Source: Thalassovita gelatinovora (lineage in GTDB: Bacteria; Pseudomonadota; Alphaproteobacteria; Rhodobacterales; Rhodobacteraceae). From it: a stretch of DNA of 64,000 nucleotides. The stretch spans positions 62,001 to 126,000 of the forward strand of contig NZ_CYSA01000023.1 of the NCBI RefSeq assembly GCF_001458355.1, read 5' to 3'. Below the pieces are notes generated by a model. The model searched no databases. It saw nothing but the letters and a program-made list of their open reading frames with translations, and was not told the DNA's origin. Position numbers and translations under genes: made by a program. Within the stretch, counting starts at the first letter, position 1, and the number at the start of each line of letters is the position of its first letter. Shown here piece by piece: positions 9,306 to 19,151 of the stretch.

Positions 9306-9336
9306 AAAACGGGGCCGCCAAGCGCAGCCCCGTTTT
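9306..9336 (-). terminator. Hairpin terminator after the NYN-domain gene
   Basis: Ten-base perfect arms AAAACGGGGC (9306-9315) and GCCCCGTTTT (9327-9336) enclose an 11-base loop. Read on the minus strand the hairpin follows the NYN gene stop by about 20 bases and ends in a T-run that lies inside the stem, as in many alphaproteobacterial terminators. It separates that gene from the ispH promoter region. Confidence 0.7.
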
Positions 9337-9357
9337 ATGCATTGCAGCAGGTGGAGA

Positions 9358-9927
9358 TCAGTCCGCCGAATAGGCCACTTCACGATCTGCGGGCATTTCT
9401 CGCGGTGGCCGGCCGATCACGTCCTTCAATTCGTCCAGTTCGATGAAATTATCGGCCTGGCGGCGAAGTTCGTCGGCAATCATCGGCGGCTGGCTGCGGA
9501 TGGTCGAAACGACCGAAACCCGGACGCCCTGACGCTGCAGGCTTTCCACCAACGGGCGGAAATCGCCGTCGCCGGAAAACAGCACGATATGATCGACACG
9601 CGGGGCCAGTTCCATGGCATCGACGGCAAGTTCGATATCCATGTTGCCTTTGACCTTACGGCGGCCCTGACTGTCGGTGTATTCCTTGGCAGGTTTGGTC
9701 ACCATGGTGAACCCGTTGTAATGCAGCCAGTCTACCAGCGGCCGGATCGGAGAATATTCGTCATTCTCTAACAAGGCAGTGTAGTAGAAGGCGCGCAGCA
9801 ACTTGCCACGACGCATGAATTCTTGCCGAAGCAGCTTGTAGTCGATATCGAAGCCAAGCGCCTTTGCGGCTGCATACAGGTTGGACCCATCGATGAACAG
9901 CGCCAGCCGTTCGTCTTTGTAGAACAT
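9358..9927 (-). CDS. NYN domain (LabA/DUF88-like) putative ribonuclease
   Basis: This 189-residue protein has the PIN-like NYN core with its acidic residues: LFIDGSNLYAAAKALG near the N-terminus, KGNMDIELAVDAM in the centre and IVLFSGDGDFRPLVESL, plus a final VSVVSTIRSQPPMIADELRRQADNFIELD strand-helix. NYN proteins are metal-dependent RNases; bacterial LabA/DUF88 members are largely uncharacterised. The ATG at 9927 has AAGGAAA upstream and is preferred over the preceding TTG. It is divergent from folK across an AT-rich 142-base gap. Confidence 0.88.
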   Translation of the reverse strand: MFYKDERLALFIDGSNLYAAAKALGFDIDYKLLRQEFMRRGKLLRAFYYTALLENDEYSPIRPLVDWLHYNGFTMVTKPAKEYTDSQGRRKVKGNMDIELAVDAMELAPRVDHIVLFSGDGDFRPLVESLQRQGVRVSVVSTIRSQPPMIADELRRQADNFIELDELKDVIGRPPREMPADREVAYSAD

Positions 9928-10069
9928 CAAATTTCCTTCCGATTATCAGCTTGGCGACAAGTCCGTGAGTGTATAAAAAATAAATTCGCCACCGCGCTTA
10001 CAAATAAAAATAGGATGGAATGATACATGGCGCAAGTTGAGCGCCAGTATCAAAGGGATAGGTCGGGGC

Positions 10070-10645
10070 ATGGATGCTACTCAGGATATATTGATCGCTT
10101 TCGGGGCCAACCTGCCACTTGCGGGCGAGTTACCTGAGGTTACACTGCGTAAGGCCATCGCCGAACTGCCCGCGGAGGGGGTCGAAATTGTTGAGAAAAG
10201 TCGTTTATTTATAACGCCTTGCTTCCCAGAAGGGGCCGGGCCGGATTATGTGAATGGTGCCCTACGTTGCCGTACGGAAAAAACTCCCGTAGAAATACTG
10301 TCTATACTACATAAGGTTGAAGAGCGTTTTGGCAGAAAAAGGCCGATGGCTGCTGGTCGGTGGGCCGGTCGAACGCTTGATCTGGATTTAATTGCCGTTG
10401 GTAATCATGTTCTGCCGGATCGGGCCACCGTCGGGCAATGGATCGACCTGCCGATTTCGGACCAGATGACGTTGGCGCCAGAGCAACTGATTCTCCCGCA
10501 TCCCCGGATTCAGGATCGAGCCTTTGTCCTGGTGCCGCTTTGCGAAGTCGCTGCGGGCTGGAAACATCCGATCTTGGGCAAGAGTGTCGCGGAATTGTGC
10601 GCGCAATTGCCAAAAATGGCCAAAAACAAGGTGGTTGCGGTATAA
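10070..10645 (+). CDS. folK: 2-amino-4-hydroxy-6-hydroxymethyldihydropteridine diphosphokinase
   Basis: This 191-residue enzyme transfers pyrophosphate from ATP to the pterin precursor of folate. [34 protein letters not shown] (with the Asp pair that binds magnesium) and [16 protein letters not shown] are all family signatures. The start [14 protein letters not shown] at 10070 sits at the conserved N-terminus; the upstream Shine-Dalgarno is weak. It is somewhat longer at the C-terminus than E. coli FolK. It leads the folK-rpoZ-rsh block common to Rhodobacteraceae. Confidence 0.93.
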   Translation: MDATQDILIAFGANLPLAGELPEVTLRKAIAELPAEGVEIVEKSRLFITPCFPEGAGPDYVNGALRCRTEKTPVEILSILHKVEERFGRKRPMAAGRWAGRTLDLDLIAVGNHVLPDRATVGQWIDLPISDQMTLAPEQLILPHPRIQDRAFVLVPLCEVAAGWKHPILGKSVAELCAQLPKMAKNKVVAV

Positions 10646-10652
10646 TTTCGCC

Positions 10653-10681
10653 TTGTAAAGCCCCATCTACCGCCGTACATA
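10653..10681 (+). promoter_or_regulatory. Candidate promoter of rpoZ
   Basis: TTGTAA at 10653-10658 and TACATA at 10676-10681 are separated by 17 bases, a plausible housekeeping -35/-10 pair 38 bases before the rpoZ start. Found by eye; alphaproteobacterial promoters are degenerate, so support is moderate. Confidence 0.4.
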
Positions 10682-10719
10682 CACCCTTTCTACTGCCTGC
10701 CCCTGATTGGAGTGCCCCG

Positions 10720-11076
10720 ATGGCCCGTGTTACCGTTGAAGATTGCGTAGACAAGGTACCGAACCGTTTCGAGCTGGTGATGCTTGCATCGCACCGTGCC
10801 CGCGAAATCGCTTCGGGTTCTTTGCTGACCGTGGACCGCGACAACGATAAGAACCCGGTTGTGGCGCTGCGCGAAATCGCCGAGGAAACCCAGTCGGCCG
10901 ACGATCTGCGCGAGCGTCTGATCGAAAGCAACCAGACCCAGATCGAAATCGACGAGCCGGAAGAAGATTCCATGGCCTTGTTGATGGGCGGTGGCGAAGC
11001 CGACAAACCGGCCGAAGACGACATGTCCGAAGAAATGCTGCTGCGTCAGCTGATGGAAGCACAAGGACAGGGCTGA
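10720..11076 (+). CDS. rpoZ: RNA polymerase omega subunit
   Basis: This 118-residue protein binds the beta-prime subunit and helps assemble RNA polymerase. [33 protein letters not shown] is the diagnostic N-terminus, and [11 protein letters not shown] forms the conserved second helix. An acidic C-terminal tail ([20 protein letters not shown]) is usual in alphaproteobacteria. In several bacteria omega carries part of a ppGpp site, which fits its position 31 bases before the ppGpp synthetase/hydrolase gene. Confidence 0.95.
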   Translation: MARVTVEDCVDKVPNRFELVMLASHRAREIASGSLLTVDRDNDKNPVVALREIAEETQSADDLRERLIESNQTQIEIDEPEEDSMALLMGGGEADKPAEDDMSEEMLLRQLMEAQGQG

Positions 11077-11107
11077 CCCTGATCCGCACAAAGGGATTAC
11101 GGACAAG

Positions 11108-13240
11108 ATGATCGCGGTTGATGACCTGATCGCTCTGGTCTGTAATTATAACCCGAAAACCAACGAAAATCTGCTGCGCGAGGCCTATGCGTTTGGCCTT
11201 GCGATGCATGAAGGCCAGTTCCGTCATTCGGGTGAACCTTATTTCACCCATCCCGTTGCCGTGGCCGCGATTCTGACCGAACAGCGTCTGGATGATGCGA
11301 CCATCGTGACGGCGTTGCTGCATGACACGGTCGAAGATACCAAGGCATCCTATTCCGAGGTCGAAAAGCGGTTCGGCAAAGAAATCGCCGATCTGGTCGA
11401 CGGCGTTACCAAGCTGACCAATCTGCAATTGTCCAGTTCCGAAACCAAGCAGGCGGAAAATTTCCGCAAGCTGTTCATGGCGATGTCCAAGGACTTGCGG
11501 GTGATTTTGGTCAAGCTGGCCGACCGTCTGCACAATATGCGCACGATCAAGGCGATGCGCCCGGACAAGCAGTCCCAGAAGGCGCGCGAAACGATGGAAA
11601 TCTATGCCCCGCTGGCCGGGCGCATGGGGATGCAGTCGATGCGCGAGGAACTGGAAGACCTGGCCTTCAAGGTGTTGAACCCCGAAGCGCGCGCGTCGAT
11701 CATGCGGCGGTTTGTGATGCTGCAGAACGAAACCGGCGACGTGATTCACCGAATCACCGGCGACATGCGGCAAGAACTGGACGAGGTCGGTATCGATGCG
11801 CAGGTTTTCGGCCGCGCCAAGAAGCCCTATTCGATCTGGCGCAAGATGTCAGAAAAGGACGTGGGCTTTTCCCGGCTGTCCGATATCTACGGGTTCCGGG
11901 TGATCACCAATAGCGAAGACGATTGTTACCGCGCCTTGGGGGTGATCCATCAACGTTGGCGGGCAGTGCCCGGGCGGTTCAAGGATTACATAAGCCAACC
12001 GAAATCGAACGGATACCGGTCGATCCATACCACCGTGTCGGGTCGTGATGGCAAGCGGGTCGAGGTGCAGATCCGCACCCGGCAGATGCATGACGTGGCC
12101 GAAACCGGGGTCGCGGCGCATTGGTCTTATCGTGATGGTGTGCGGGCGATGAACCCGTTTGCGGTTGATCCTGCCAAATGGTTGGCCGGTCTGACTGAAC
12201 AGTTCAACGCCGAAGAAGATCACGACGCATTCCTGGAAGCGGTGAAGCTGGAAATGTACACCGACAAGGTGTTCTGCTTCACCCCGAAGGGCGAAGTGGT
12301 AAAATTGCCCAAAGGCGCGACGCCGATCGATTTCGCCTATGCCATCCACACCCGGATCGGCAACGCCTGTGTCGGGGCCAAGATCGACGGAATGCGGGTG
12401 CCGTTGTGGACCCGGGTCAAGAATGGTCAATCGATCGAAATCATCACCGCCGAAGGCCAGACGCCGCAGGCGACCTGGCTTGATATTGCCACCACCGGCA
12501 AGGCACGGACCGCGATCCGTCGGGCGCTGCGCGAAGTGGACCGCGAACGGTTTTCCAAGCTGGGCCGGGAATTGGCGCGTTCGGCCTTTGATCATGTCGG
12601 CAAGAAGGCCACCGACAAGGCGTTGGAAACGGCGGCCCGGAACCTGCGGCTGGAAGATACCGATATGCTGCTGGCGTTGCTGGGCAGTGCCGAACTGACG
12701 ACTCGGGATGTTCTGCACGCGGTTTACCCCGAACTCAGCGAAGCGGAATCGGACGATATCGAATTGCGCGGTGCCGTGGTGGGGTTGTCGCATGATCAGC
12801 ATTTCACCATCGCGCGCTGTTGCCAGCCATTGCCGGGCGAACGCATCGTCGGGATTTCCCATCGTGGCAAAGGTGTGATCGTGCACGCCATCGACTGCGA
12901 AGCCTTGGCCAATTACGAAGATCAGCCCAACCGCTGGATGGATTTGCATTGGCACGCGGGCAAACATCCGGCGATCCATGCCACGACGTTGAATGTGACC
13001 ATCGGCAACGATGCCGGGGTGCTGGGACGTATTTGCACATTGATCGGCGAACAGAAGGCCAATATTGCGGATCTTGTTTTTGTCGACCGTAAGCCCGATT
13101 TCTTCCGGTTGCTGATTGAAATCGAACTCAGGGATGCCGAACATCTGCATTCGGTCATGTCTGCGCTGGAGGCCGAAAGCGATGTCGCGGCGGTTCAGCG
13201 GCACCGGGACCCGACACGCGCAAACATGCAAGCGGGCTAG
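11108..13240 (+). CDS. rsh: Bifunctional (p)ppGpp synthetase/hydrolase (RSH)
   Basis: This 710-residue protein has all RSH domains in order. An HD hydrolase domain holds H48, HD at 72-73 and ED at 76-77 (LLHDTVEDTKAS). The synthetase domain contains RAKKPYSIWRKM, IYGFRVI and YISQPKSNGYRSIHTTV. A TGS domain begins near MYTDKVFCFTPKGEVVKLPKG, and a C-terminal ACT domain near LNVTIGNDAGVLGRICTLIGEQ. An intact HD active site predicts that it both makes and destroys (p)ppGpp, as the single RSH of most alphaproteobacteria does. It is the stringent response controller and follows rpoZ directly. Confidence 0.95.
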   Translation: MIAVDDLIALVCNYNPKTNENLLREAYAFGLAMHEGQFRHSGEPYFTHPVAVAAILTEQRLDDATIVTALLHDTVEDTKASYSEVEKRFGKEIADLVDGVTKLTNLQLSSSETKQAENFRKLFMAMSKDLRVILVKLADRLHNMRTIKAMRPDKQSQKARETMEIYAPLAGRMGMQSMREELEDLAFKVLNPEARASIMRRFVMLQNETGDVIHRITGDMRQELDEVGIDAQVFGRAKKPYSIWRKMSEKDVGFSRLSDIYGFRVITNSEDDCYRALGVIHQRWRAVPGRFKDYISQPKSNGYRSIHTTVSGRDGKRVEVQIRTRQMHDVAETGVAAHWSYRDGVRAMNPFAVDPAKWLAGLTEQFNAEEDHDAFLEAVKLEMYTDKVFCFTPKGEVVKLPKGATPIDFAYAIHTRIGNACVGAKIDGMRVPLWTRVKNGQSIEIITAEGQTPQATWLDIATTGKARTAIRRALREVDRERFSKLGRELARSAFDHVGKKATDKALETAARNLRLEDTDMLLALLGSAELTTRDVLHAVYPELSEAESDDIELRGAVVGLSHDQHFTIARCCQPLPGERIVGISHRGKGVIVHAIDCEALANYEDQPNRWMDLHWHAGKHPAIHATTLNVTIGNDAGVLGRICTLIGEQKANIADLVFVDRKPDFFRLLIEIELRDAEHLHSVMSALEAESDVAAVQRHRDPTRANMQAG

Positions 13241-13257
13241 CAGGAGGGCGGTAAGCC

Positions 13258-13917
13258 TTGGTTTTCAAACGCCGCGACCGACGACCGATCTGGAGGATCG
13301 TGTTTGAATTCTTCTGGCCCCGCGGCGGTTGGGCGCGGGCGGCGCAATATGTAAAGCACCGGCTGCACCGGCTGCCCGATTCGCCCGAAAAGATCGCCCG
13401 CGGCATCTTTGCCGGCGTGTTCACCACCTTCACCCCGTTTTTCGGTATGCATTTCGTCGTTGCCGGCTGTTTGGCCTTCATTCTGCGCGGCAATATCCTT
13501 GCGGCGCTGCTGGGGACGTTTTTCGGCAATCCGCTGACCTATCTGCCGATCGGGCTGATTTCGATGAAGACCGGCTATTTCCTGCTGGGGCGTCATCTGC
13601 ATCACGAAGAAGTGCAGCGATCTCTGGCCGGCAAATTCCTTGATGCGAGCGCCGATCTGCAACACAATTTCTTTGCCATGTTTACCGATGCCGATATGGA
13701 TTGGCATCGGTTGAATGTGTTTTATGACGAAGTTTTCTTCCCCTATATGATCGGTGGCATCGTTCCCGGTATCATTGCCGGGTTGATCGCCTATTACATT
13801 TCGGTGCCGCTGATCCGGGCCTATCAGCACCGGCGCAAAGGCGTGCTGAAGGCGAAATTCAACGCACTGAAGAAAAAAGCAAACCGGAAGGCTGACGAGC
13901 GGTCCAAACAGGATTAG
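13258..13917 (+). CDS. DUF2062 membrane protein
   Basis: This 219-residue protein starts at a TTG preceded by AGGAGGG. It has a basic N-terminus, a PDSPEKIARGIFAGVFTTFTPFFGMHF segment that is the DUF2062 signature, and hydrophobic helices near residues 55-75, 80-105 and 160-185, ending in a Lys/Arg-rich tail (KKKANRKADERSK). The domain is widespread in proteobacteria and its function is unknown. It sits 17 bases after rsh and before pdxJ, a position I recall as conserved in Rhodobacteraceae. Confidence 0.88.
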   Translation: MVFKRRDRRPIWRIVFEFFWPRGGWARAAQYVKHRLHRLPDSPEKIARGIFAGVFTTFTPFFGMHFVVAGCLAFILRGNILAALLGTFFGNPLTYLPIGLISMKTGYFLLGRHLHHEEVQRSLAGKFLDASADLQHNFFAMFTDADMDWHRLNVFYDEVFFPYMIGGIVPGIIAGLIAYYISVPLIRAYQHRRKGVLKAKFNALKKKANRKADERSKQD

Positions 13918-13960
13918 GTTGCCGCTGACGGGGATGGTCATTGGAAGACAGGAGAAGGCG

Positions 13961-14710
13961 ATGCAGCCCTTGGGGAAACTGCGCCTTGGCGTGAATATCG
14001 ATCATGTGGCAACGGTGCGCAATGCACGCGGCGGGGCCTATCCCGATCCGCTGCGGGCGGCCCGATTGGCCGAACAGGCCGGGGCCGATGGTATTACCGC
14101 GCATCTGCGCGAAGACCGCCGACACATATCGGATGCCGATATCGACGGGCTGATGGAGGTTTTGTCGGTGCCGTTGAATTTCGAAATGGCGGCGACCGAG
14201 GAGATGCAGAAGATCGCGCTGCGGCACAAACCGCATGCGATTTGCCTGGTGCCAGAAAAACGCGAGGAACGGACCACCGAAGGCGGGTTGGAAGTGGCGC
14301 GCGAAGAAAACCGGCTGGCCCATTACATTGCCCCCTTGCGCGAGGCGGGTTGCCGGGTGTCGATTTTCATCGCCGCCGATAGAAAGCAGATCGAAGCCGC
14401 CGCGCGGATCGGAGCGCAGGTGATCGAATTGCATACCGGCGCTTATTGCGATTCCCATGCCGAAGGCCGGATGGACGATCACGACCGCGAATTGCAGGCG
14501 CTGCGCGACATGTCCGCCTATGCCCATTCTTTGGGGCTGGAAGTCCATGCCGGTCACGGACTGACCTATGACACCGTACAGCCGATTGCGGCCTTTCCCG
14601 AAGTGATGGAACTCAATATCGGCCATTTCATCATTGGCGAGGCGATTTTCCGCGGGCTGGTTCCGGCGATAGAGGAAATGCGCCGTCTGATGGACGAGGT
14701 CCGGGGGTGA
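13961..14710 (+). CDS. pdxJ: Pyridoxine 5'-phosphate synthase
   Basis: This 249-residue TIM-barrel enzyme condenses 3-amino-2-oxopropyl phosphate with deoxyxylulose 5-phosphate to make pyridoxine 5'-phosphate. [58 protein letters not shown] and [12 protein letters not shown] are all diagnostic. The ATG at 13961 has AGGAGAAGG upstream. acpS follows after 76 bases, the pdxJ-acpS order seen in many proteobacteria. Confidence 0.96.
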   Translation: MQPLGKLRLGVNIDHVATVRNARGGAYPDPLRAARLAEQAGADGITAHLREDRRHISDADIDGLMEVLSVPLNFEMAATEEMQKIALRHKPHAICLVPEKREERTTEGGLEVAREENRLAHYIAPLREAGCRVSIFIAADRKQIEAAARIGAQVIELHTGAYCDSHAEGRMDDHDRELQALRDMSAYAHSLGLEVHAGHGLTYDTVQPIAAFPEVMELNIGHFIIGEAIFRGLVPAIEEMRRLMDEVRG

Positions 14711-14786
14711 TCTGCACCGCTTGTTTGCACGCAAAACAGCCCGGGCTGTTCGTAACCGTTCGGGGTGTTGCTTGGAAGGTGACGCG

Positions 14787-15200
14787 ATGATCCTTGGCAT
14801 TGGTAGCGATCTGGCCAATATCGACCGCATCGCCGCGACGCTCGACCGGTTCGGCGACAGGTTCCGCAACCGGGTCTTTACCGAGGTCGAACAGCGCAAG
14901 GCGGAGCGGCGCAAGGATGTTGCCGGCACCTATGCCAAACGCTGGGCGGCGAAAGAAGCCTGTTCCAAGGCGTTGGGCACCGGGCTGCGGATGGGGATCA
15001 GTTGGAAAGACATGGCCGTCAGCAATCTGCGCAGCGGTCAGCCGGTGATGGAATTGACCGGCTGGGCGAAAGAGCGGTTGCAGGACATGACCCCACCGGG
15101 CCACGAGGCGATCATTCACGTCACCCTGACCGACGATCACCCTTGGGCGCAGGCCTTTGTTGTGATCGAAGCCCGCCCGTCGGTCCCCCGACCGGGTTGA
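14787..15200 (+). CDS. acpS: Holo-[acyl-carrier-protein] synthase
   Basis: This 137-residue enzyme moves the phosphopantetheine arm from CoA onto a serine of acyl carrier protein. [15 protein letters not shown] carries the magnesium-binding Asp, and [18 protein letters not shown] holds the Glu/Lys of the second motif. The start is set at the conserved MILGIG and follows GGAAGG. An upstream in-frame extension is not conserved in appearance. Length is normal. Confidence 0.95.
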   Translation: MILGIGSDLANIDRIAATLDRFGDRFRNRVFTEVEQRKAERRKDVAGTYAKRWAAKEACSKALGTGLRMGISWKDMAVSNLRSGQPVMELTGWAKERLQDMTPPGHEAIIHVTLTDDHPWAQAFVVIEARPSVPRPG

Positions 15201-15258
15201 CACGCCTGTTTCATCCGCTCATCTAGCTCTGCAGCTTTGCAATTCAGGAGAAGTCCAA

Positions 15259-16083
15259 ATGGCCGCCGACGCCAAAAAAGGTAACGCCGTTGTCGAAACC
15301 ATCAAAACGGTCGTTTACGCCCTGCTGATCGCGGGTATTTTTCGCACGGTTTTCTTTCAGCCATTCTGGATTCCGTCCGGGTCGATGAAAGACACGTTGC
15401 TGATTGGCGATTTTCTGTTCGTCAATAAGATGGCCTATGGCTATTCTTATGCGTCGTGCCCTTCGATCCGCCCGCTGGGCGTTGATGCCAAGGATATCTG
15501 CGGGTTTCTCGATGGCGATAACACCCGGTTCATGGGGTCGGAACCCGACCGCGGTGACGTGATCGTGTTCCGCCATCCGGTCAGCGGGGCGGATTACGTC
15601 AAGCGGTTAATCGGGTTGCCGGGGGATACCGTGCAGGTCAGAAATGGCGTGCTTTATCTCAACGGCGACGCGGTCAAGTTGGAAGATGACGGCGCATTTG
15701 TCGAAACCTATGATGCGCAGGGACCGCAACGGTTGCGCCCACGTTGCGAAAACGGTCCGGTCGGGACCGGCGGCGATTGTTCCAAATCGCGCCAGATCGA
15801 AACGCTGCCGGGCGGTGTGGAACATTCCGTGCTGAATATCGGCAATCAGTCACTGGACAATACGCCGGTCTATACCGTGCCTGCGGGGAATTATTTCTTC
15901 ATGGGCGATAACCGCGACAATTCCACCGATAGCCGGGTGCCGCAGCAATCGGGCGGCGTTGGTTTCGTTCCCTTTGAAAACCTGATCGGCCGGGCAGACC
16001 GGATCGTGTTTTCGTCTTCGGGACGGTCGATGTTGTATTTCTGGACCTGGCGGTCGGATCGTTTTTTCAAGGCCGTGATGTGA
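15259..16083 (+). CDS. lepB: Signal peptidase I
   Basis: This 274-residue membrane protease cleaves signal peptides from exported proteins. One membrane helix (about 18-37) precedes the nucleophile serine in [10 protein letters not shown], the general-base lysine lies in [14 protein letters not shown], and [13 protein letters not shown] is the third conserved box. A Cys-containing insert ([16 protein letters not shown]) lies between the catalytic boxes, a common alphaproteobacterial variation. Its stop overlaps the rnc start by four bases. Confidence 0.95.
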   Translation: MAADAKKGNAVVETIKTVVYALLIAGIFRTVFFQPFWIPSGSMKDTLLIGDFLFVNKMAYGYSYASCPSIRPLGVDAKDICGFLDGDNTRFMGSEPDRGDVIVFRHPVSGADYVKRLIGLPGDTVQVRNGVLYLNGDAVKLEDDGAFVETYDAQGPQRLRPRCENGPVGTGGDCSKSRQIETLPGGVEHSVLNIGNQSLDNTPVYTVPAGNYFFMGDNRDNSTDSRVPQQSGGVGFVPFENLIGRADRIVFSSSGRSMLYFWTWRSDRFFKAVM

Positions 16084-16760
16084 AACTGTCGGCTGATCTC
16101 AGATCCTTTGAAGGCCGCATCGGGCACCACTTTGGCAGACCCGATCTGTTGGTGCGCGCGGTGACCCACGCGTCGATGTCTTCGCCAACGCGGGCGGATA
16201 ATCAACGGCTGGAATTCCTGGGCGACCGGGTGTTGGGGCTGGCGATGTCCGAGGCGTTGCTGGCGCGCGACAAATCGGCCAGCGAAGGCCAACTTGCGCC
16301 GCGGTTCAATGCGTTGGTGCGCAAGGAAGCCTGCGCCGACGTGGCCAAGGAAATTGATCTGGGCGCGGTTCTGAAACTGGGCCGGTCGGAAATGATGTCG
16401 GGCGGACGGCGCAAACAAGCATTGCTGGGCGACGCGATGGAAGCGGTGATCGCTGCTGTTTATCTGGATGCCGGGTTCGAAGCGGCGCGCGATATGGTGC
16501 TGCGGCTTTGGGGCAAGCGGATCGACAGCGTTGATGCCGATGCCCGCGACGCCAAGACCAGCCTGCAGGAATGGGCCCAAGCGCGCGGACTGACGCCACC
16601 GAACTATGCCGAACTGGCGCGGTCTGGACCCGATCATGCGCCTGTTTTTACCATCAAGGTCGAACTGGACAACGGCGATAGCGAACAAGCGACCGCCGGG
16701 TCGAAGCGACAGGCGGAACAGGCGGCGGCTAAGGCGCTGCTTGAGCGTCTGGAGCGGTAG
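16080..16760 (+). CDS. rnc: Ribonuclease III
   Basis: This 226-residue endonuclease cuts double-stranded RNA in rRNA and mRNA processing. The signature [20 protein letters not shown] carries the metal-binding Glu and Asp, and [16 protein letters not shown] is the second acidic motif. A C-terminal dsRNA-binding domain starts near [12 protein letters not shown] and ends with the [18 protein letters not shown] helix. The GTG start overlaps the lepB stop (GTGA), an arrangement seen with lepB-rnc-era operons. Confidence 0.94.
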   Translation: MKLSADLRSFEGRIGHHFGRPDLLVRAVTHASMSSPTRADNQRLEFLGDRVLGLAMSEALLARDKSASEGQLAPRFNALVRKEACADVAKEIDLGAVLKLGRSEMMSGGRRKQALLGDAMEAVIAAVYLDAGFEAARDMVLRLWGKRIDSVDADARDAKTSLQEWAQARGLTPPNYAELARSGPDHAPVFTIKVELDNGDSEQATAGSKRQAEQAAAKALLERLER

Positions 16761-16880
16761 GCGACGGTCTCCGAACCGGAAAACGTTGGGCAATCCGTTC
16801 CGGAATGCGCCGCCTTGTTGCGGCTCTGGTAAATGGTTGGCAATGTCGCTACATACTGCGCTTCATCACACGAGGCCCAC

Positions 16881-17786
16881 ATGACCACACGCGCCGGATT
16901 CGTTGCCCTGATCGGAGAGCCCAACGCGGGCAAATCGACCCTGACCAATCGTATGGTCGGGGCGAAGGTGTCGATCGTTACCCACAAGGTACAGACCACC
17001 CGCACCCGTATTCGTGGCGTGGCGATCGAAGGCGACGCCCAGATCGTGTTCGTCGATACGCCGGGCCTGTTCAAACCACGCCGACGGCTGGACCGGGCGA
17101 TGGTTGCCGCCGCCTGGGGCGGTGCTGCGGATGCCGATGTCATCGTTTTGATGATCGAAGCGCATCGCGGCGTCACCGAAGGGGTGGAAAAGATCCTCGA
17201 AGGGTTGGAAGAGATCGGCAAGGGCCGCAAGGTGGCTTTGGCGATCAACAAGATTGACCGGGTCAAGGCCGAGGTGTTGCTGGCGCTGTCGCAGAAGTTG
17301 AACGACCGCTATCCCTTCGTCAAAACCTTCATGATCTCGGCCGAAAAGGGCCATGGGGTCGAGGATCTGCGCAAATGGCTGGCGGGGGAAGTGCCCGAAG
17401 GTCCGTGGTTGTATCCCGAAGATCAGATTGCCGATCTGCCGATGCGGATGATCGCCGCCGAAATGACCCGTGAAAAGCTGACCCTGCGGCTGCATCAGGA
17501 ATTGCCCTATCAGTTGACGGTGGAAACCGAAAACTGGGAAGAACGCAAAGACGGATCGGCCCGGATCGATCAGGTGATCTATGTCGCCCGCGATGGTCAC
17601 AAGGGCATTTTGCTGGGCCATAAGGGTGAAACGATCAAGGCGGTTGGCAAGGCCGCGCGCGAGGAATTGGAAGAATTCCTGGGCCGTAAGGTGCATTTGT
17701 TCCTCCAGGTCAAAGTGCGCACCGGCTGGCTGGACGAAGCCGCGCGCTATTCCGAAATGGGTCTGGATTTCAAGGACGGGAACTGA
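16881..17786 (+). CDS. era: GTPase Era
   Basis: This 301-residue GTPase helps mature 16S rRNA and assemble the 30S subunit. G1 is GEPNAGKST, G3 is DTPGL and G4 is NKID. The C-terminal KH domain contains IYVARDGHKGILLGHKGETIKAVGKAAREELEEFLGRKVHLFLQVKV. The ATG at 16881 starts the conserved domain. It belongs to the lepB-rnc-era run, but a 120-base gap before it contains a sequence (AAATGGTTGGCAATGTCG, 16831-16848) that recurs elsewhere in the window. Confidence 0.95.
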   Translation: MTTRAGFVALIGEPNAGKSTLTNRMVGAKVSIVTHKVQTTRTRIRGVAIEGDAQIVFVDTPGLFKPRRRLDRAMVAAAWGGAADADVIVLMIEAHRGVTEGVEKILEGLEEIGKGRKVALAINKIDRVKAEVLLALSQKLNDRYPFVKTFMISAEKGHGVEDLRKWLAGEVPEGPWLYPEDQIADLPMRMIAAEMTREKLTLRLHQELPYQLTVETENWEERKDGSARIDQVIYVARDGHKGILLGHKGETIKAVGKAAREELEEFLGRKVHLFLQVKVRTGWLDEAARYSEMGLDFKDGN

Positions 17787-17790
17787 GGCG

Positions 17791-18120
17791 ATGCGGCTGA
17801 CCGCCCGGATCTGGGTCGATGCCTATCTGACCCGGCTGCGCCTGTCCGATATCCCGGCCTTCGTGGTGTCGCATGGCGATGACACCGCCGGGGCGGTTCT
17901 GATCAAGCTGAATACGCTGGACGGGCAGGCGGTGGCCTATCAACGCTCCTTTGACCTGATGACCGGGGACCGCAAGTGGATGGACCTGATCGCGGGAGCG
18001 GAACGCGATGTCGATGCCGCCATCGCCAAGCAGCGCGGCTTCGACCCCGATCTCTGGGTGGTCGAGGTCGAGGACCGGCAGGGGCGGCATCTGCTGGATG
18101 AACCGGGGCTGGCGGATTAG
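17791..18120 (+). CDS. DUF1491 family protein
   Basis: This 109-residue protein matches the small DUF1491 family of alphaproteobacteria: LTARIWVDAYLTRLRLSDIPAFVVSHGDDTAGAVLIKLNTLDG, then QRSFDLMTGDRKWM and DPDLWVVEVEDRQGRHLLDEPGL. It has no recognisable catalytic residues, and its function is unknown. It starts four bases after the era stop and would normally be followed directly by recO. Here a foreign-looking gene intervenes. Confidence 0.88.
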   Translation: MRLTARIWVDAYLTRLRLSDIPAFVVSHGDDTAGAVLIKLNTLDGQAVAYQRSFDLMTGDRKWMDLIAGAERDVDAAIAKQRGFDPDLWVVEVEDRQGRHLLDEPGLAD

Positions 18121-18279
18121 GGTCTGATGTTAGATCGGAATGTACGTTATGCGGGAGGGGGCACTTAGTTGCAATGCCCCAAGTAGGCGAAAAGGATGAA
18201 GTATTAACCCGCGCTCCAAGTTCCTTTAAGACACTCGATATTTAAGCAATGAAGCATCTCAAACCTTCGGAGAGAGCAA

Positions 18280-19050
18280 ATGTCTGACGCCTTTTTCGAC
18301 GCGCCCGAGATTCCTGACGATCTTTTTGAATGCGCCATACATTTAAGAAACAACATCATTGGTCTTACGACAGACGGGGGCTCCGATGTTGAGTATAAAT
18401 TGGCTCGCTCAAAGCTAATGGGCGACCCTGCAAGTAAGCGTCTTTTGCCGGATTTCGTGCGCTTTTCGAACGACGCTGCGTCGGTACGTGCTGCGCTTTC
18501 GGGTGTGGCAAGTGGCGCGGGTTCTTGGGCTTTGCGCCGGAATCATGTCAATGAAACATTTAAACCAATATTGATTTTTCTGGAGGCGGGAGGAAGTGCT
18601 GCAGACGCCACGATTACGGATGGTATCACCGTATATGATGCGCCAGCGGTACAAACTTTTTGGGCTAAAGCATTGGAACGACGGGCAACGGACCCAGAAG
18701 GTGCCGTAACCGCTGCAAGTACTCTTCTCGAAGAGGTATGCAAGCATATCATCGAAGACAGCGGCGGAGAGTGGAGCGATAAGTGGAATATACCAAAGCT
18801 ATATGCAGAGGCTTCTAAGCTTTTAAATCTCGCGCCTTCGCAGCATCAGGAAGAAGTTTTTAAAACGATCCTTGGAAACTGCCAAAGTGTAGTTCAAAGC
18901 ATTGGATCTCTGCGAAATAAAGGCGGTGATGCACATGCTGGGGGACGCTTGCGTGTACCATTCAAACCGCGTCACGCTGCTTTAACGGTGAATCTCGCAG
19001 GTTCTATGGCATTGTTTTTAATTGAGACTTGGCAGGCAAAAGGCAAATAG
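18280..19050 (+). CDS. Abortive-infection C-terminal (Abi_C) domain protein
   Basis: This 256-residue protein is visibly less GC-rich and uses more A/T-ending codons than genes on either side, which suggests recent transfer. Residues about 140-252 match the Abi_C pattern: [22 protein letters not shown], a Leu-rich segment, then [16 protein letters not shown] and [22 protein letters not shown]212 and H219 form an R-x6-H pair like the catalytic motif of HEPN ribonucleases. The N-terminal half is not recognised. Related proteins are linked to phage exclusion, but activity here is inferred only. It has its own 159-base upstream gap and interrupts DUF1491-recO. Confidence 0.75.
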   Translation: MSDAFFDAPEIPDDLFECAIHLRNNIIGLTTDGGSDVEYKLARSKLMGDPASKRLLPDFVRFSNDAASVRAALSGVASGAGSWALRRNHVNETFKPILIFLEAGGSAADATITDGITVYDAPAVQTFWAKALERRATDPEGAVTAASTLLEEVCKHIIEDSGGEWSDKWNIPKLYAEASKLLNLAPSQHQEEVFKTILGNCQSVVQSIGSLRNKGGDAHAGGRLRVPFKPRHAALTVNLAGSMALFLIETWQAKGK

Positions 19051-19151
19051 AGCCGAGTTGGCGGTACGTTGAAAAGGGTCCAAACCGTCTCGTCCTTCCT
19101 AAACTCAAATCACCTTGCACATCCCGCTCTACCTGCCCCACAGTCCCCCTC

